Shown here one piece after another: positions 1-8,579 of a DNA stretch of 64,000 nt. The number at the start of each line of letters is the position of its first letter. The stretch's first letter is position 1. The notes beneath the pieces are model-generated. The model was not told the origin of the DNA. It did not search any database and saw only the letters and a program-made list of their open reading frames with translations. The stretch covers positions 66,676 to 130,675 of the forward strand of contig CAKOYQ010000002.1 in the NCBI GenBank assembly GCA_934130935.1. The letters are read 5' to 3'. The translations under genes were made by a program, and so were the position numbers. Origin of the DNA: an uncultured Clostridia bacterium (GTDB lineage: Bacteria; Bacillota; Clostridia; TANB77; CAG-508).

Positions 1-767
1 ATACTATGTTCTTTCTTAGTTGCTTCTATCCCAAATCTTTCTTTTATTGTTTGAATTGACTTCTCAATATCCTCTACTCTTATATCTACAACTTCTATTT
101 CATTTGTCTCATCAGACATGTCTTCAATTTTAACTATTTTTCCACTGTCTATAACAGCAACTTTATCACACATTAATTGCATTTCTGATAATATATGTGA
201 TGATACAAATACTGCAACATTTTCTTTATGTGCTATTTCTTTTAAAATATCTCTTAATTTTTTGATACCTGCTGGATCTAAGCCATTTGTTGGTTCATCT
301 AATATTAAAACTTTTGGTTTATGTAGCAATGTCAATGCTAATCCTAGTCTTTGTTTCATTCCTAAAGAATATTTACTCACTTTTTCCTTTTTTCTATCTT
401 TTAAGTCTACCATTCCTAAAACTTCATTAACCCTTTGTTCATCTATATTTCTTATTCTTGCATGTAATCTTAAATTATCGATTCCAGACATATATTTATA
501 CATATCTGGATTTTCTACTATTGCCCCTATACATTCCATTGCCTTTTCAAATTGTTTTTTAACATCATATCCATTAACTTTTATTTCTCCAGAATCACTA
601 CTTATAAGCCTTAAAATCATTTTTATAGTAGTAGTTTTTCCAGAACCATTTGGGCCCAAAAAACCATAAATTTCGCCCTCTTTTACTTCAAGACTAATAT
701 TATCAATTACTTTTCTTTTCCCATATGTTTTATTAACATTTTTTAATTCTAATACTGTTTTTGCCAT
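1..767 (-). CDS. ABC transporter ATP-binding protein (partial, C-terminus off the window)
   Basis: Reading from an ATG at 767, the frame stays open to the window edge, giving about 255 residues of an ABC ATPase. Visible are the Walker A GPNGSGKTTT near residue 40, the signature YSLGMKQRLGLAL near 135, Walker B KVLILDEPTNGLDP and the switch SSHI. The LGMKQRL signature and the arrangement are those of ATPases of the CcmA/BcrA type, which drive export of peptides, drugs or unknown substrates with a separate permease. No permease is in view; it would lie left of position 1. A strong Shine-Dalgarno (GAGGAGGAG) precedes the start, and the stop of the membrane-anchored protein gene lies 14 bases upstream, so the two are probably cotranscribed. 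The substrate cannot be told. Confidence 0.9.
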   Translation of the reverse strand, partial: MAKTVLELKNVNKTYGKRKVIDNISLEVKEGEIYGFLGPNGSGKTTTIKMILRLISSDSGEIKVNGYDVKKQFEKAMECIGAIVENPDMYKYMSGIDNLRLHARIRNIDEQRVNEVLGMVDLKDRKKEKVSKYSLGMKQRLGLALTLLHKPKVLILDEPTNGLDPAGIKKLRDILKEIAHKENVAVFVSSHILSEMQLMCDKVAVIDSGKIVKIEDMSDETNEIEVVDIRVEDIEKSIQTIKERFGIEATKKEHS

Positions 768-781
768 TCTTCTCCTCCTCT

Positions 782-1393
782 CTAATATGTTATTAACTGA
801 TCATCATAATACATATTATCATTATTATCAAATTGCATATTTGAATATACAACTTTCCATTGTCCATTATATTTTTGTAAAGTTATTTCATCTTTTGTTC
901 CTGAAAGTATATCCTTTTTTTCTTTTTCTATATCATCTTCTATGTATTTATAATTCATTTCAACTGATGAATTAAACTGTACAGTTACTTGATTTCCTTC
1001 AAATTGATATCCCAATATTTTTGTCATAATTCTTTTATTCCCAGTTTTTAGCTGATTCTCTGTATTATAACTTTTATTTAATTCATCAAATAAATATTTA
1101 GACTGCATTTCAATGCTTTCATCATCTTTTATCATGTACTTCTCTAATTCCTCTTTTAATTGTTTCTTTAATTTCTCTTCATCTTCTTTTGATATCTTAC
1201 CAGTAAATGTTTGCATATCTTCTGGTAATACCACATATTTATCTGTAAAAGCAATAAATTCCTCACATGCCTTTTTAATCTCTGGTTTATTTGCTTCCCT
1301 CTGCCTTTCTACACTTTTAAAGTAAATTACTAACACTACCAATAATATTATTGTTAATAATAATCCTTTATTGATCTTTTTTAAAAATTTCAT
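782..1393 (-). CDS. membrane-anchored protein of unknown function
   Basis: A 203-residue protein with a basic N-terminus followed by one hydrophobic segment (about residues 10-26, LLLTIILLVVLVIYF), then a charged Lys/Glu-rich extracytoplasmic region that probably forms helices (residues 60-110) and a C-terminal part with beta-like alternation ending in a run of Asp, Asn and Tyr. I do not recognise the family. It is 14 bases upstream of the ABC ATPase and probably belongs to the same transcript, so it may be an accessory to that transporter (inference). Its Shine-Dalgarno AGGAGGG directly abuts a REP-like palindrome at 1411-1443. Confidence 0.75.
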   Translation of the reverse strand: MKFLKKINKGLLLTIILLVVLVIYFKSVERQREANKPEIKKACEEFIAFTDKYVVLPEDMQTFTGKISKEDEEKLKKQLKEELEKYMIKDDESIEMQSKYLFDELNKSYNTENQLKTGNKRIMTKILGYQFEGNQVTVQFNSSVEMNYKYIEDDIEKEKKDILSGTKDEITLQKYNGQWKVVYSNMQFDNNDNMYYDDQLITY

Positions 1394-1410
1394 TATCTTT
1401 TCTCCCTCCT

Positions 1411-1443
1411 AGGGCAATTTGGGGTCGGTTCCATTTTTGCCCT
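1411..1443. repeat. REP-like palindromic element, copy 1
   Basis: A 33-bp element with complementary ends (AGGGCAA at one end, TTGCCCT at the other) around a G-rich core GGGGTCGGTTCC. It differs by one base from the element at 40333-40365 and occurs inverted at 47776-47808. Here it sits between the DUF4116 gene and the next gene, its end touching the Shine-Dalgarno of the latter. Short intergenic palindromes of this sort are commonly spread by REP-associated tyrosine transposases; no such transposase is in the window. Confidence 0.85.
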
Positions 1444-1460
1444 ACATTAATTTAAAATTA

Positions 1461-1988
1461 CTACTTATTTAATACCTCTAATACATCATTATCTTTTTTT
1501 AAATTCGGACCCAAAAATTCATAGCAATTTTTATTTGCTTTCATAGCCACTAATCCTATTTCCTTATCTTCTCTAAGTCTGTTACTTGCATATTTTATTA
1601 TAATTGGTTTATTATTCACAGCTTCCATTACAACTTCTTTATCATCCCTCATATTTTGTGAAGCAAAATATAGTATTTGGCCTGATACTTTTAGTCCAGC
1701 AATTAATAATTCTTTATCTTCTATAAGATCATCTTTTATATAGCAATATGTCCATCCTACTTTGCTAACAGAATCATATGCAACTTGTCGATCTCCTTTT
1801 AATCTATCACTTGCAAATTCCAATGCTTCTGGATTATTATGTATTGCCTCTAATACTATTTCTTTATCATCTCTTAGTTCTTCACTTGCAAACTCTAATA
1901 GTTCTCCTTCTTTTTTTACGTTTTCCATTACATATTCTCTATTATTTGAATTCTGTTTCATTTTTGTAATTTCAATTCTTTCAGGCAT
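1461..1988 (-). CDS. DUF4116-repeat protein
   Basis: A 175-residue soluble protein built of four or so repeats of about 24-50 residues. Each repeat has a segment of the type LxFASxxLRDDKE followed by hydrophobic and small residues (for example near residues 31-45, 55-70, 106-122 and 132-146). This is the pattern of DUF4116, a repeat of unknown function found in many copies in some bacteria and protists, where it may form a helical scaffold. The ATG at 1988 is preceded by AAAGGAG. A short hairpin lies upstream at 2053-2076. There is no signal peptide, so a cytoplasmic location is likely. The function is unknown. Confidence 0.8.
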   Translation of the reverse strand: MPERIEITKMKQNSNNREYVMENVKKEGELLEFASEELRDDKEIVLEAIHNNPEALEFASDRLKGDRQVAYDSVSKVGWTYCYIKDDLIEDKELLIAGLKVSGQILYFASQNMRDDKEVVMEAVNNKPIIIKYASNRLREDKEIGLVAMKANKNCYEFLGPNLKKDNDVLEVLNK

Positions 1989-2052
1989 TTTTTTCTCCTT
2001 TCACTAATTAGTAGTAATACATTATTATTTTTCAAGTCAACTAGTACAAATA

Positions 2053-2076
2053 TAGACCATATATTTATATGGTCTA
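2053..2076 (-). terminator. hairpin downstream of gpr (weak terminator)
   Basis: A ten-base-pair stem (TAGACCATAT paired with its complement) with a four-base loop, in the gap between gpr and the DUF4116 gene. The U-run after it on the minus strand is poor, so its role as a terminator is tentative. Confidence 0.45.
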
Positions 2077-2146
2077 ATTATAACATTGTATTGTAATTTT
2101 TACTATATTTTTTTATTAATTATTTCTTAATTACATTAATTTTTCT

Positions 2147-3079
2147 TTAAATAGCAAAATTTATCCCTCTTGCAACTATGTCTTTCATATTCTCAATCAA
2201 ATCATCAATTTCTTTAGGTGTTACAATCATATTATATTCCCCAACATTTAAAGCTTCTTTTACTTCCTCATATTTGTCATTTTGTTGTAATTTATTTAAA
2301 AAATCATTTGATTCTGCTTTTTCTTGTAATCTATCAATAAAAATATCAATTCCATCTGACACAAGTGTTGCAAGTTCAACAACTGTAGGAATTCCAATGG
2401 CTATAACAGGAACTCCTAGAGTTTTTTTACTTATTTCCTGTCTTGTATTCCCAACACCTGCTCCTGGTACAATTCCTGTATCTGAAATTTGAATTGTACT
2501 ACTTATTCTCTCAATACTTCTTGAAGCCAATGCATCAATTACTATTAACAATTTAGGATGAATATTATCTACTATCCCTTTTAGTATCTCGACTGTTTCA
2601 ATTCCCGTCGTTCCAAGAACACCTGGTGAAATTGCACTAACAGGTCTTGCCCCTTCTTCTATATATTGTGGTAAATATTTTATTATGTGTCTTGTTACAT
2701 CTATCTCATTTATTACTTTTGGTCCAAGTGAATCTGGAGTTACATAAATATTTCCAAGGCCTACTATCAATACATCTTCTTGTTTATTAGTATGAAGGTC
2801 TAATATCTTTTTTAGTTCCTCTGATAAAACTTGTGATGTTTTTTGAATCTCATCTTCTCCTGCCAATTTTAATTTTTTTACATCTACTGTTACATAATTT
2901 CCTATTGGCTTACCTAATGCTTTTTCTCCATTTATATCTGTAATCTTTACTCTTGATACCTTTAAATTATTGTCAATCTCTTCTTCTGTGCTTTCTACTC
3001 CATCTATTTTTTGCAATTTATTTATTTTTTGATATATATCTCTTCTTTCAAGTGCTAGGTCTGTTCTAAAATTATACAT
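2147..3079 (-). CDS. gpr: GPR endopeptidase (spore germination protease)
   Basis: A 310-residue protein of the GPR family (peptidase family A25). GPR is made as a zymogen in the forespore and, on germination, degrades the small acid-soluble proteins that coat spore DNA. The N-terminus FRTDLALERRDIY is the typical propeptide region, with the mature enzyme following; conserved stretches such as LIVGLGN, VTPDSLGP, GIETVEI and VIAIGIPTVV are present. The length is close to that usual for clostridial GPR. The start ATG at 3079 has a strong AAGGAGG. It stands alone between two intergenic gaps, in keeping with forespore-specific control, but I could not pick out a convincing sigma-F/G promoter. Confidence 0.95.
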   Translation of the reverse strand: MYNFRTDLALERRDIYQKINKLQKIDGVESTEEEIDNNLKVSRVKITDINGEKALGKPIGNYVTVDVKKLKLAGEDEIQKTSQVLSEELKKILDLHTNKQEDVLIVGLGNIYVTPDSLGPKVINEIDVTRHIIKYLPQYIEEGARPVSAISPGVLGTTGIETVEILKGIVDNIHPKLLIVIDALASRSIERISSTIQISDTGIVPGAGVGNTRQEISKKTLGVPVIAIGIPTVVELATLVSDGIDIFIDRLQEKAESNDFLNKLQQNDKYEEVKEALNVGEYNMIVTPKEIDDLIENMKDIVARGINFAI

Positions 3080-3215
3080 AAAACCTCCTTAAAATACTTT
3101 TTTGACGTTTTTGTTTATTTGATATACAAAAACTCCTTTTTATTAGTATTTCAAAGTTTTATATTATTATTCAAATCATAGCTTTGAAACTATTATGTAC
3201 ACATTGTTTCCAAAT

Positions 3216-4883
3216 CTAAAAAATTCCTTCAATTTCTCCATTTTCATCAATATTAATATTCTCTGCTGCTGGGACTTTAGGCAAACCTGGCATTGTCATA
3301 ATTTTTCCTGCTAATACTACTACAAATCCTGCTCCAGCCTTTAATTCTACATCTCTAATATTAATTTCAAATGAATCATTACATTCTAAATCTTTTGCAT
3401 TATCTGAAAATGAATATTGAGTTTTAGCAATGCATACTGGTAAATTTTTATATCCCATTTCTTCTATTTTTTTAATCTTTTCAATTATTTCATCTGAATA
3501 TACAACTCTTTTTGCTCCGTAAATTTCCATGGCAATTTTATTGATTTTCTCAACTATATCTTCTTCTAAATCATATATATATTTAAAATTATTTTTTTGT
3601 TTTGCTATTTCAACAATTTGATTAGAAATGTCTTTCGCTCCTTCTCCTCCTTTTGCCCAACTTTCCACTATACTTGAAGGTACTTTTCTTTTTGACAATT
3701 CATCTTGAACAAATTCAAGTTCCCTTAATGTATCTGTATTATATTTATTTATTGCAACAATAATATTTAGCCCAAATTTCACTTTTATATTTTCAATATG
3801 TTTATATAAGTTGCTCATTCCTTTTTCTAGGTAGTTCATATTTTCTTGTTGAATATCTTCTTTTGGTGCTCCACCATGATATTTTAAAGCTTTTATTGTT
3901 GCAACACAAACAATAACATCTGGTCTTATCTCTTTATCTCGGCATTTTATATCTAAAAATTTTTCAGCTCCTAAATCTGCACCAAACCCTGCTTCTGTAA
4001 CTACATAGTCTGCTAATTTTAATGCCTTTTTAGTTGCTATAACAGAATTACAACCATGTGCAATATTGGCAAATGGCCCTCCATGTATCAATGCTGGAGT
4101 ATGTTCCAAACTTTGTACTAAATTTGGTTTTATTGCATCTTTTAATAAGACTGCCATTGCTCCTTCTGCTTTTAAATCTCTCGCAAATATAGGTTTTTGT
4201 TTTTTATTATATCCTATAATTATGTTTCCTAACCTTTTCTTTAAGTCTTTCATATCTGTTGCCAAACATAAAATTGCCATTACTTCTGAAGCAACTGTTA
4301 TGTCAAAACTATCTTCTCTTGGAACAATTTTACTTTCTCCTGATAATCCTGTAGTTACTTTTCTTAATTGTCTATCATTTAAATCCATGCATCTTTTCCA
4401 TACTACTTTTTCAATTTCCAATTCATTTCCATAATAAATGTGATTATCTATCATTGCTGATAATAAATTATTTGCAGAAGTTATAGCATGTATATCTCCT
4501 GTAAAATGCAAATTAATATCTTCCATTGGAGCAACTTGTGCATACCCACCACCTGTTGCTCCTCCTTTTATTCCAAATACAGGTCCAAGTGAAGGCTCTC
4601 TTAATGCTAATATTGATTTTTTTCCAATCCTTCTTAACCCATCAGCTATTGATATTGATATTGTAGTTTTTCCTTCTCCTAATGGTGTTGGACTCATTGC
4701 AGTTACTAATATTAATTTTCCATTTGGCTTTTTTTGTAGTTTTGAATTAACTTCATTTGATATTTTAGCTTTATATTTTCCATATAATTCTAAGTCATCT
4801 TCTGTTATATCTATTTCATTTGCAATTTCCGTAATTTTCTTAAGCTGTACATTCCTAGCAATTTGAATATCTGTCAATTTCAT
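3216..4883 (-). CDS. fhs: formate--tetrahydrofolate ligase
   Basis: A 555-residue enzyme that makes 10-formyltetrahydrofolate from formate, tetrahydrofolate and ATP; it feeds purine and formyl-Met synthesis and, in acetogens, the methyl branch of the Wood-Ljungdahl pathway. The ATP-binding loop PTPLGEGKTT lies near residues 66-75, and the conserved GGATGGGYAQV, LTGD-like HFTGDIHAI and GGPFANIAHGCNS stretches are all there. The length is the usual one. The Shine-Dalgarno AAAGGAGG precedes the ATG at 4883. No Wood-Ljungdahl partners are nearby, so a role in one-carbon supply is the safest reading. Confidence 0.97.
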   Translation of the reverse strand: MKLTDIQIARNVQLKKITEIANEIDITEDDLELYGKYKAKISNEVNSKLQKKPNGKLILVTAMSPTPLGEGKTTISISIADGLRRIGKKSILALREPSLGPVFGIKGGATGGGYAQVAPMEDINLHFTGDIHAITSANNLLSAMIDNHIYYGNELEIEKVVWKRCMDLNDRQLRKVTTGLSGESKIVPREDSFDITVASEVMAILCLATDMKDLKKRLGNIIIGYNKKQKPIFARDLKAEGAMAVLLKDAIKPNLVQSLEHTPALIHGGPFANIAHGCNSVIATKKALKLADYVVTEAGFGADLGAEKFLDIKCRDKEIRPDVIVCVATIKALKYHGGAPKEDIQQENMNYLEKGMSNLYKHIENIKVKFGLNIIVAINKYNTDTLRELEFVQDELSKRKVPSSIVESWAKGGEGAKDISNQIVEIAKQKNNFKYIYDLEEDIVEKINKIAMEIYGAKRVVYSDEIIEKIKKIEEMGYKNLPVCIAKTQYSFSDNAKDLECNDSFEINIRDVELKAGAGFVVVLAGKIMTMPGLPKVPAAENINIDENGEIEGIF

Positions 4884-4924
4884 TACCTCCTTTTGTTTTC
4901 ATGTTATACTATAACGTTTTTCAC

Positions 4925-5365
4925 TTATGCAAGTAACCCAACTATAATTCCAATAGTTGCTCCTACTAGAACTTGCAATGGTGTATGGCCTAAAACTTCA
5001 ACCAATCTTTCTTGAACATCAACACTTGAAAGTTCTGGTGTTTCAACAATTCTATTTAATAAATGTGCTTGTTCTCCAGCCGCTCTCCTAACTCCTGCTG
5101 CATCATACATAACAATCAATGCAAATACCACTGACATTGCAAAAATTGTGGTATCATACCCTTCATATTTACCTAGTAGTGTCGCCAAAGTTGTTACTAC
5201 TGCTGAATGAGAACTTGGCATTCCTCCAGCTCCAATTATTCTTCTAAAATTAAACTTTTTAGTCGTAATTAATTCATATATTACTTTAAAAATTTGTATG
5301 CAAAGCCATACTAAAAATGGTATGTATAAATACTTATTTGTTACTATTTTTTGAATGTTATTCAT
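4925..5365 (-). CDS. divergent PAP2 family membrane protein
   Basis: A small membrane protein (about 146 residues from the chosen start) of the divergent PAP2 family, known as YuiD in Bacillus. It carries GGMPSSHSA, the phosphatase-type serine-histidine motif, near residue 45, then VRRAAGEQA and a terminal hydrophobic helix. Three to four membrane segments are likely. A longer frame starts at a TTG at 5401, but that would overlap xseB; the ATG at 5365 has an AAGGAAGG about 11 bases upstream and leaves xseB intact, so it is preferred. The role is unknown; a lipid or undecaprenyl phosphate phosphatase is possible. Confidence 0.85.
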   Translation of the reverse strand: MNNIQKIVTNKYLYIPFLVWLCIQIFKVIYELITTKKFNFRRIIGAGGMPSSHSAVVTTLATLLGKYEGYDTTIFAMSVVFALIVMYDAAGVRRAAGEQAHLLNRIVETPELSSVDVQERLVEVLGHTPLQVLVGATIGIIVGLLA

Positions 5366-5387
5366 TTTATAATTTACCTTCCTTTGC

Positions 5388-5600
5388 TTATTCAACATCA
5401 AAATTATTTTCTTTTAATTCTCCATCTTTTTCTAAGAGAATTGTTATTTTTTTCTCTGCATTTTCTAGCATATTATTACATTGTTTAGCTATTTTAATTC
5501 CTTCTTCAAATTTTAGTACAGACTCATCAAGATTAAAATTTCCGCTCTCTAATTCTGTTACTATTTTTTCAAGTTTTTTCATTGCCTCTTCAAAATTCAT
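5388..5600 (-). CDS. xseB: exodeoxyribonuclease VII small subunit
   Basis: A 70-residue protein with the FEEAMKKLEKIVTELE and LDESVLKFEEGIK helices typical of XseB. It forms the long coiled arm with the large subunit XseA, and together they degrade single-stranded DNA to oligonucleotides. xseA lies upstream in the same direction, separated by one gene for a membrane-anchored protein. The ATG at 5600 has a GGAG ribosome site. Confidence 0.93.
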   Translation of the reverse strand: MNFEEAMKKLEKIVTELESGNFNLDESVLKFEEGIKIAKQCNNMLENAEKKITILLEKDGELKENNFDVE

Positions 5601-5621
5601 GTTTTTTTCTCCTTTACTATT

Positions 5622-6068
5622 TTAATATTCGCTAATTTTCCAACTTTCAGTATCAACCTCGTACCATTCAACTACCATTGCATCTTTTTTTACTGCAATG
5701 TAATATTTAGCCCCATTTTTCTTTTCAATATTAAATGTTACTGTATCATCTTCTCCCCATTCTTTTTTAGCTAACTCTATGGCTTTCTCATCTTTGTTTT
5801 GAATTATTATTTCTTCTTTGGAATCTTCTTTTTCTTCTTCTCCTATATATTCGTTGGTTACCTCCTCTGAAGTAACAGTTTTTTCTTCTTCAACTGGCTC
5901 CACAACCTCTTCTTTTGCTTTTACTTCAGGTATTTTGATACTTTCAACAGCTATCTTGTTTCGTTTTATTTCTGCGTCATATATTATTGACCAAATTAAT
6001 ACAGTTAATGCTATTATTGCCAAAATGATTATTAATGTTAATATTTTTTGTTCTTTTTTCTTTTTCAT
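5622..6068 (-). CDS. membrane-anchored acidic protein of unknown function
   Basis: A 148-residue protein with a lysine-rich start (MKKKKEQK), one hydrophobic segment (residues 9-27), a long Glu/Val/Lys linker (residues 42-90) and a compact C-terminal domain (residues 92-148) with aromatic residues (KYYIAVKKDAMVVEWYEVD). The order suggests an N-in, C-out anchor presenting a small beta-rich domain outside the cell. It is wedged between xseA and xseB, normally adjacent partners, with gaps of about 20-30 bases to each, so it is cotranscribed with them. I do not recognise the family. Confidence 0.75.
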   Translation of the reverse strand: MKKKKEQKILTLIIILAIIALTVLIWSIIYDAEIKRNKIAVESIKIPEVKAKEEVVEPVEEEKTVTSEEVTNEYIGEEEKEDSKEEIIIQNKDEKAIELAKKEWGEDDTVTFNIEKKNGAKYYIAVKKDAMVVEWYEVDTESWKISEY

Positions 6069-6101
6069 TCTTTATTTCCTTTCTTTTGAAATCAAGCCTG
6101 A

Positions 6102-7289
6102 TTAACAAATCTCTGCATTTTTTTCTCCATTAAAAAATACCAATCTTACTTTATCTTTACTTTTTAATTCTGTTGCATTTTTTATTATTTTACCATCTTT
6201 CTCTGTTAATGAATATCCTCTTGTTAAAGTTTTTAATGGGCTTAATGTGTCTAATTTGGTTACTAATTCTATATATGATGTATAATTATTTTTTTGAATA
6301 TTCTTAATTTTTGTTTCTAATCTTTGAACATAAGAATCTAGTAATACATTTAAATCTCGCTGTTTTCGTAATGGATCTGTAAATACTCTTGATTTCATAC
6401 ATTTTTCATACCTTAGTCTCATAAGTTCAACTTGTTTTTTTAATGATATTCTACATCTATTTTGATAGTTATTAATTTTTTGTTTTAACTCATATACATC
6501 TGGCACAGCAAGTTCCGCAGCTGCTGATGGTGTAGGTGCACGTAAATCTGCTACAAAGTCTGCTATTGTAAAATCAGTTTCATGTCCAACTGCTGAAATT
6601 ACAGGCAATTCTGATTCATATATTGCTCTAGCAACAATTTCTTCGTTAAATGGCCATAAATCTTCAAGAGATCCTCCACCTCTACCAATTATTAGTACAT
6701 CTGCTAGTTTTTTTTCATTCATTATTTTTATTTTTTCTGCTATCTGTTCTGCTGCTCCTGGCCCTTGCACAGGTACAGGTAATAATCGTATATATACATT
6801 AGGATTTCTTCTTGTTGATACATTTATTATATCTCTTATTACAGCTCCCGTTTGTGAAGTTAATACCCCTACTACTTTTGGATATAGTGGAATTGGCTTT
6901 TTATGTAACTCATTAAACAATCCTTCTTTTTCCAATTTAGCTTTTAATTTTTCAAATTGTTCATGTAAGTCTCCCATTCCGTCTTCCATCATTGTTTTTG
7001 CATATATTTGATATACTCCATCTCTTTCAAATACAGATACACTGCCAAAAACCATTACTTTCATTCCATCTTTTGGTTTAAAAGCTAGCCTTTCAGCATA
7101 GCTTTTAAACATAATACATTTTATTAACGAATTTTCGTCTTTTAATGTAAAATATAGATGTCCTGTGTAATGGTTCTTAAAATTGGAGATTTCTCCTTTT
7201 ACTAATATTGCACCTAAATTTTCGTCTTCATCAAATTTGTCTTTCAAGTATTTATTTAATTGTGTTACTGTTACTGCATTATATTTCAT
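6102..7289 (-). CDS. xseA: exodeoxyribonuclease VII large subunit
   Basis: A 395-residue protein with the N-terminal OB fold (GEISNFKNHYTGHLYFTLKD, residues 28-47) and the XseA catalytic core: GVLTSQTGAVIRDI, LIIGRGGGSLEDLWPFNEE, SAVGHETDFTIADFVADLRAPTPS. C-terminal coiled-coil residues (about 270-350) should bind XseB. Slightly shorter than the E. coli enzyme but normal for Firmicutes. The ATG at 7289 follows AAGGAG. nusB lies 15 bases upstream. Confidence 0.96.
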   Translation of the reverse strand: MKYNAVTVTQLNKYLKDKFDEDENLGAILVKGEISNFKNHYTGHLYFTLKDENSLIKCIMFKSYAERLAFKPKDGMKVMVFGSVSVFERDGVYQIYAKTMMEDGMGDLHEQFEKLKAKLEKEGLFNELHKKPIPLYPKVVGVLTSQTGAVIRDIINVSTRRNPNVYIRLLPVPVQGPGAAEQIAEKIKIMNEKKLADVLIIGRGGGSLEDLWPFNEEIVARAIYESELPVISAVGHETDFTIADFVADLRAPTPSAAAELAVPDVYELKQKINNYQNRCRISLKKQVELMRLRYEKCMKSRVFTDPLRKQRDLNVLLDSYVQRLETKIKNIQKNNYTSYIELVTKLDTLSPLKTLTRGYSLTEKDGKIIKNATELKSKDKVRLVFFNGEKNAEIC

Positions 7290-7304
7290 TAGTTTATCTC
7301 CTTA

Positions 7305-7715
7305 TTAATTATCTAATTCTTTAACTACACTTGCTAAAATCCCATTTATGAAATTTTTAGATGCCTCTTCTCCATATTTTTTTGCCAATTCTAAACTCTC
7401 ATTTATTGCAACTTTATATGGTATTTTTTTATATTTTATTTCATATATAGCAAGTTTTAATAAACTTAAATCTATTTTTGATATTCTGTCAATTTTCCAA
7501 TCAGCTTTTAGATTCTTTTCTATTAATCCCTGTATTTCATTAATATTTTCTCTTATACCTATTATTGCATCTTTTATGTATTCTTTTGCTTCATTATCTT
7601 CTACTTCATTACATTGTATATATAATTCAATTTGTTCTTCTAAATCATCTGTTCTCTGAATTTCTAAACTATATATTAATCTAAATGTTAGCTCTCTAAT
7701 AGCTGATCTTTTCAT
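7305..7715 (-). CDS. nusB: transcription antitermination factor NusB
   Basis: A 136-residue all-helical protein typical of NusB (ending in [33 protein letters not shown]). With NusE (S10) it binds boxA RNA and supports rRNA antitermination. The gene follows the Asp23/AmaP/DUF2273 group, an arrangement common in Clostridia. Its ATG lacks a Shine-Dalgarno at normal distance; instead an AGGAGG lies about 36 bases upstream, separated by a small hairpin (see 7728-7757). Confidence 0.94.
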   Translation of the reverse strand: MKRSAIRELTFRLIYSLEIQRTDDLEEQIELYIQCNEVEDNEAKEYIKDAIIGIRENINEIQGLIEKNLKADWKIDRISKIDLSLLKLAIYEIKYKKIPYKVAINESLELAKKYGEEASKNFINGILASVVKELDN

Positions 7716-7727
7716 TTTGATAGTTTA

Positions 7728-7757
7728 TGTTAGCACAAATTGCTAACATTTCCTCCT
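7728..7757 (-). promoter_or_regulatory. hairpin between a strong ribosome site and the nusB start
   Basis: On the minus strand AGGAGG (7757-7752) is followed by a seven-base-pair stem (TGTTAGC at 7748-7742 with GCTAACA at 7734-7728), seven-base loop, then 12 bases to the nusB ATG. Folding the hairpin would bring the ribosome site near the start codon. A short out-of-frame ATG also lies at 7749, only two bases from the AGGAGG. Translational control is an inference. Confidence 0.4.
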
Positions 7758-7766
7758 CTCATTAAA

Positions 7767-7970
7767 TTATAATCTGTCTATAAGATTTTTCAATTTACTT
7801 TTTACTTCGTCTTTATTTTTTTGAATGTAGTTTCCAACAACTGCTCCCATTATTAATAAAACAATCGCTATAACTAATTCATATAATTTTGTACATAATA
7901 TTAATATCGCAACTGCAACTCCAATTATTGCTCCTAAATATTTAGATAAAAACTCCTTAAAACTTTCCAT
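7767..7970 (-). CDS. DUF2273 small membrane protein
   Basis: A 67-residue protein with two hydrophobic segments (about residues 12-25 and 31-45) and a basic C-terminal tail (KNKDEVKSKLKNLIDRL). It matches the small DUF2273 proteins that regularly sit between amaP and nusB or beside asp23 in Clostridia and bacilli. It probably belongs to the membrane scaffold holding Asp23 (inference from context). The gap to amaP is only 12 bases. Confidence 0.85.
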   Translation of the reverse strand: MESFKEFLSKYLGAIIGVAVAILILCTKLYELVIAIVLLIMGAVVGNYIQKNKDEVKSKLKNLIDRL

Positions 7971-7982
7971 TTTTCTATCATC

Positions 7983-8537
7983 CTATTCTTTACTTTTTTT
8001 GATTTCTTGTAAACTTGTTACTTTAACATTTACTTCCTGAACGTCTAGGTCTGATACTTTTTTTACTTCTTCTTTTATTTTTGTCTGTAAATTGCTTGCA
8101 AGTTCTTTTATAACAACATTTTCATTTACAGTTAAAAATAATGTTATTCTTAGCTGATTTTCACTATTTACATCTATTCTTGTATTACATTCTTTTACAT
8201 TATCAAAACCTATCACTGCATTTCTTACCACGTTATCTATTGTTTCTTTGGAAATCATTAATTGTCCATTCTCATTTTTTAATAATATTCCTTGTGTTTC
8301 TTTTGCTTTTTCTTTAGATTTCTCATCAAAAAAGATGCATTTTATTGATAGTAATATAAATACAACACTTACTCCTAATGTTATTTTTGATGATATTTCT
8401 CCTGTTAATAATGCATATACCATATCTGTAACTACATTAAAATCTATCCAATTAAATATTAACAAACTTAATACTACTGATAATAATATTATTATATATG
8501 AATATATTACCAATGCAAATCTTTCTAAAAGTTTCAT
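7983..8537 (-). CDS. amaP: alkaline shock response membrane anchor protein
   Basis: A 184-residue protein with two N-terminal membrane segments (about residues 8-30 and 48-65) and a C-terminal cytoplasmic domain with the fold of the Asp23 family (SKETIDNVVRNAVIGFDNVKECNTRIDV, then LRITLFLTV and VNVKVTSLQEI). In Staphylococcus AmaP anchors Asp23 at the membrane. The order Asp23-AmaP-DUF2273 here is the classic one. AGAGGAAG precedes the ATG. Confidence 0.9.
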   Translation of the reverse strand: MKLLERFALVIYSYIIILLSVVLSLLIFNWIDFNVVTDMVYALLTGEISSKITLGVSVVFILLSIKCIFFDEKSKEKAKETQGILLKNENGQLMISKETIDNVVRNAVIGFDNVKECNTRIDVNSENQLRITLFLTVNENVVIKELASNLQTKIKEEVKKVSDLDVQEVNVKVTSLQEIKKSKE

Positions 8538-8579
8538 CTTAATTCTTCCTCTCTTGGTACAAATAAGCTTTATTTTTTC

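Noticed and set aside
118..669. Open frame of 183 codons on the plus strand
   Set aside because: It is antisense to the ABC ATPase, whose motifs are clear; the plus-strand product is a low-complexity Ser/Ile/Phe shadow typical of AT-rich antisense frames.
3080..3215. Sigma-F/G promoter or riboswitch between fhs and gpr
   Set aside because: An inverted repeat TTTCAAAG/CTTTGAAA and AT-rich sequence are visible, but no convincing GYATR-type -35 with matching -10 and no folate-riboswitch-like core.
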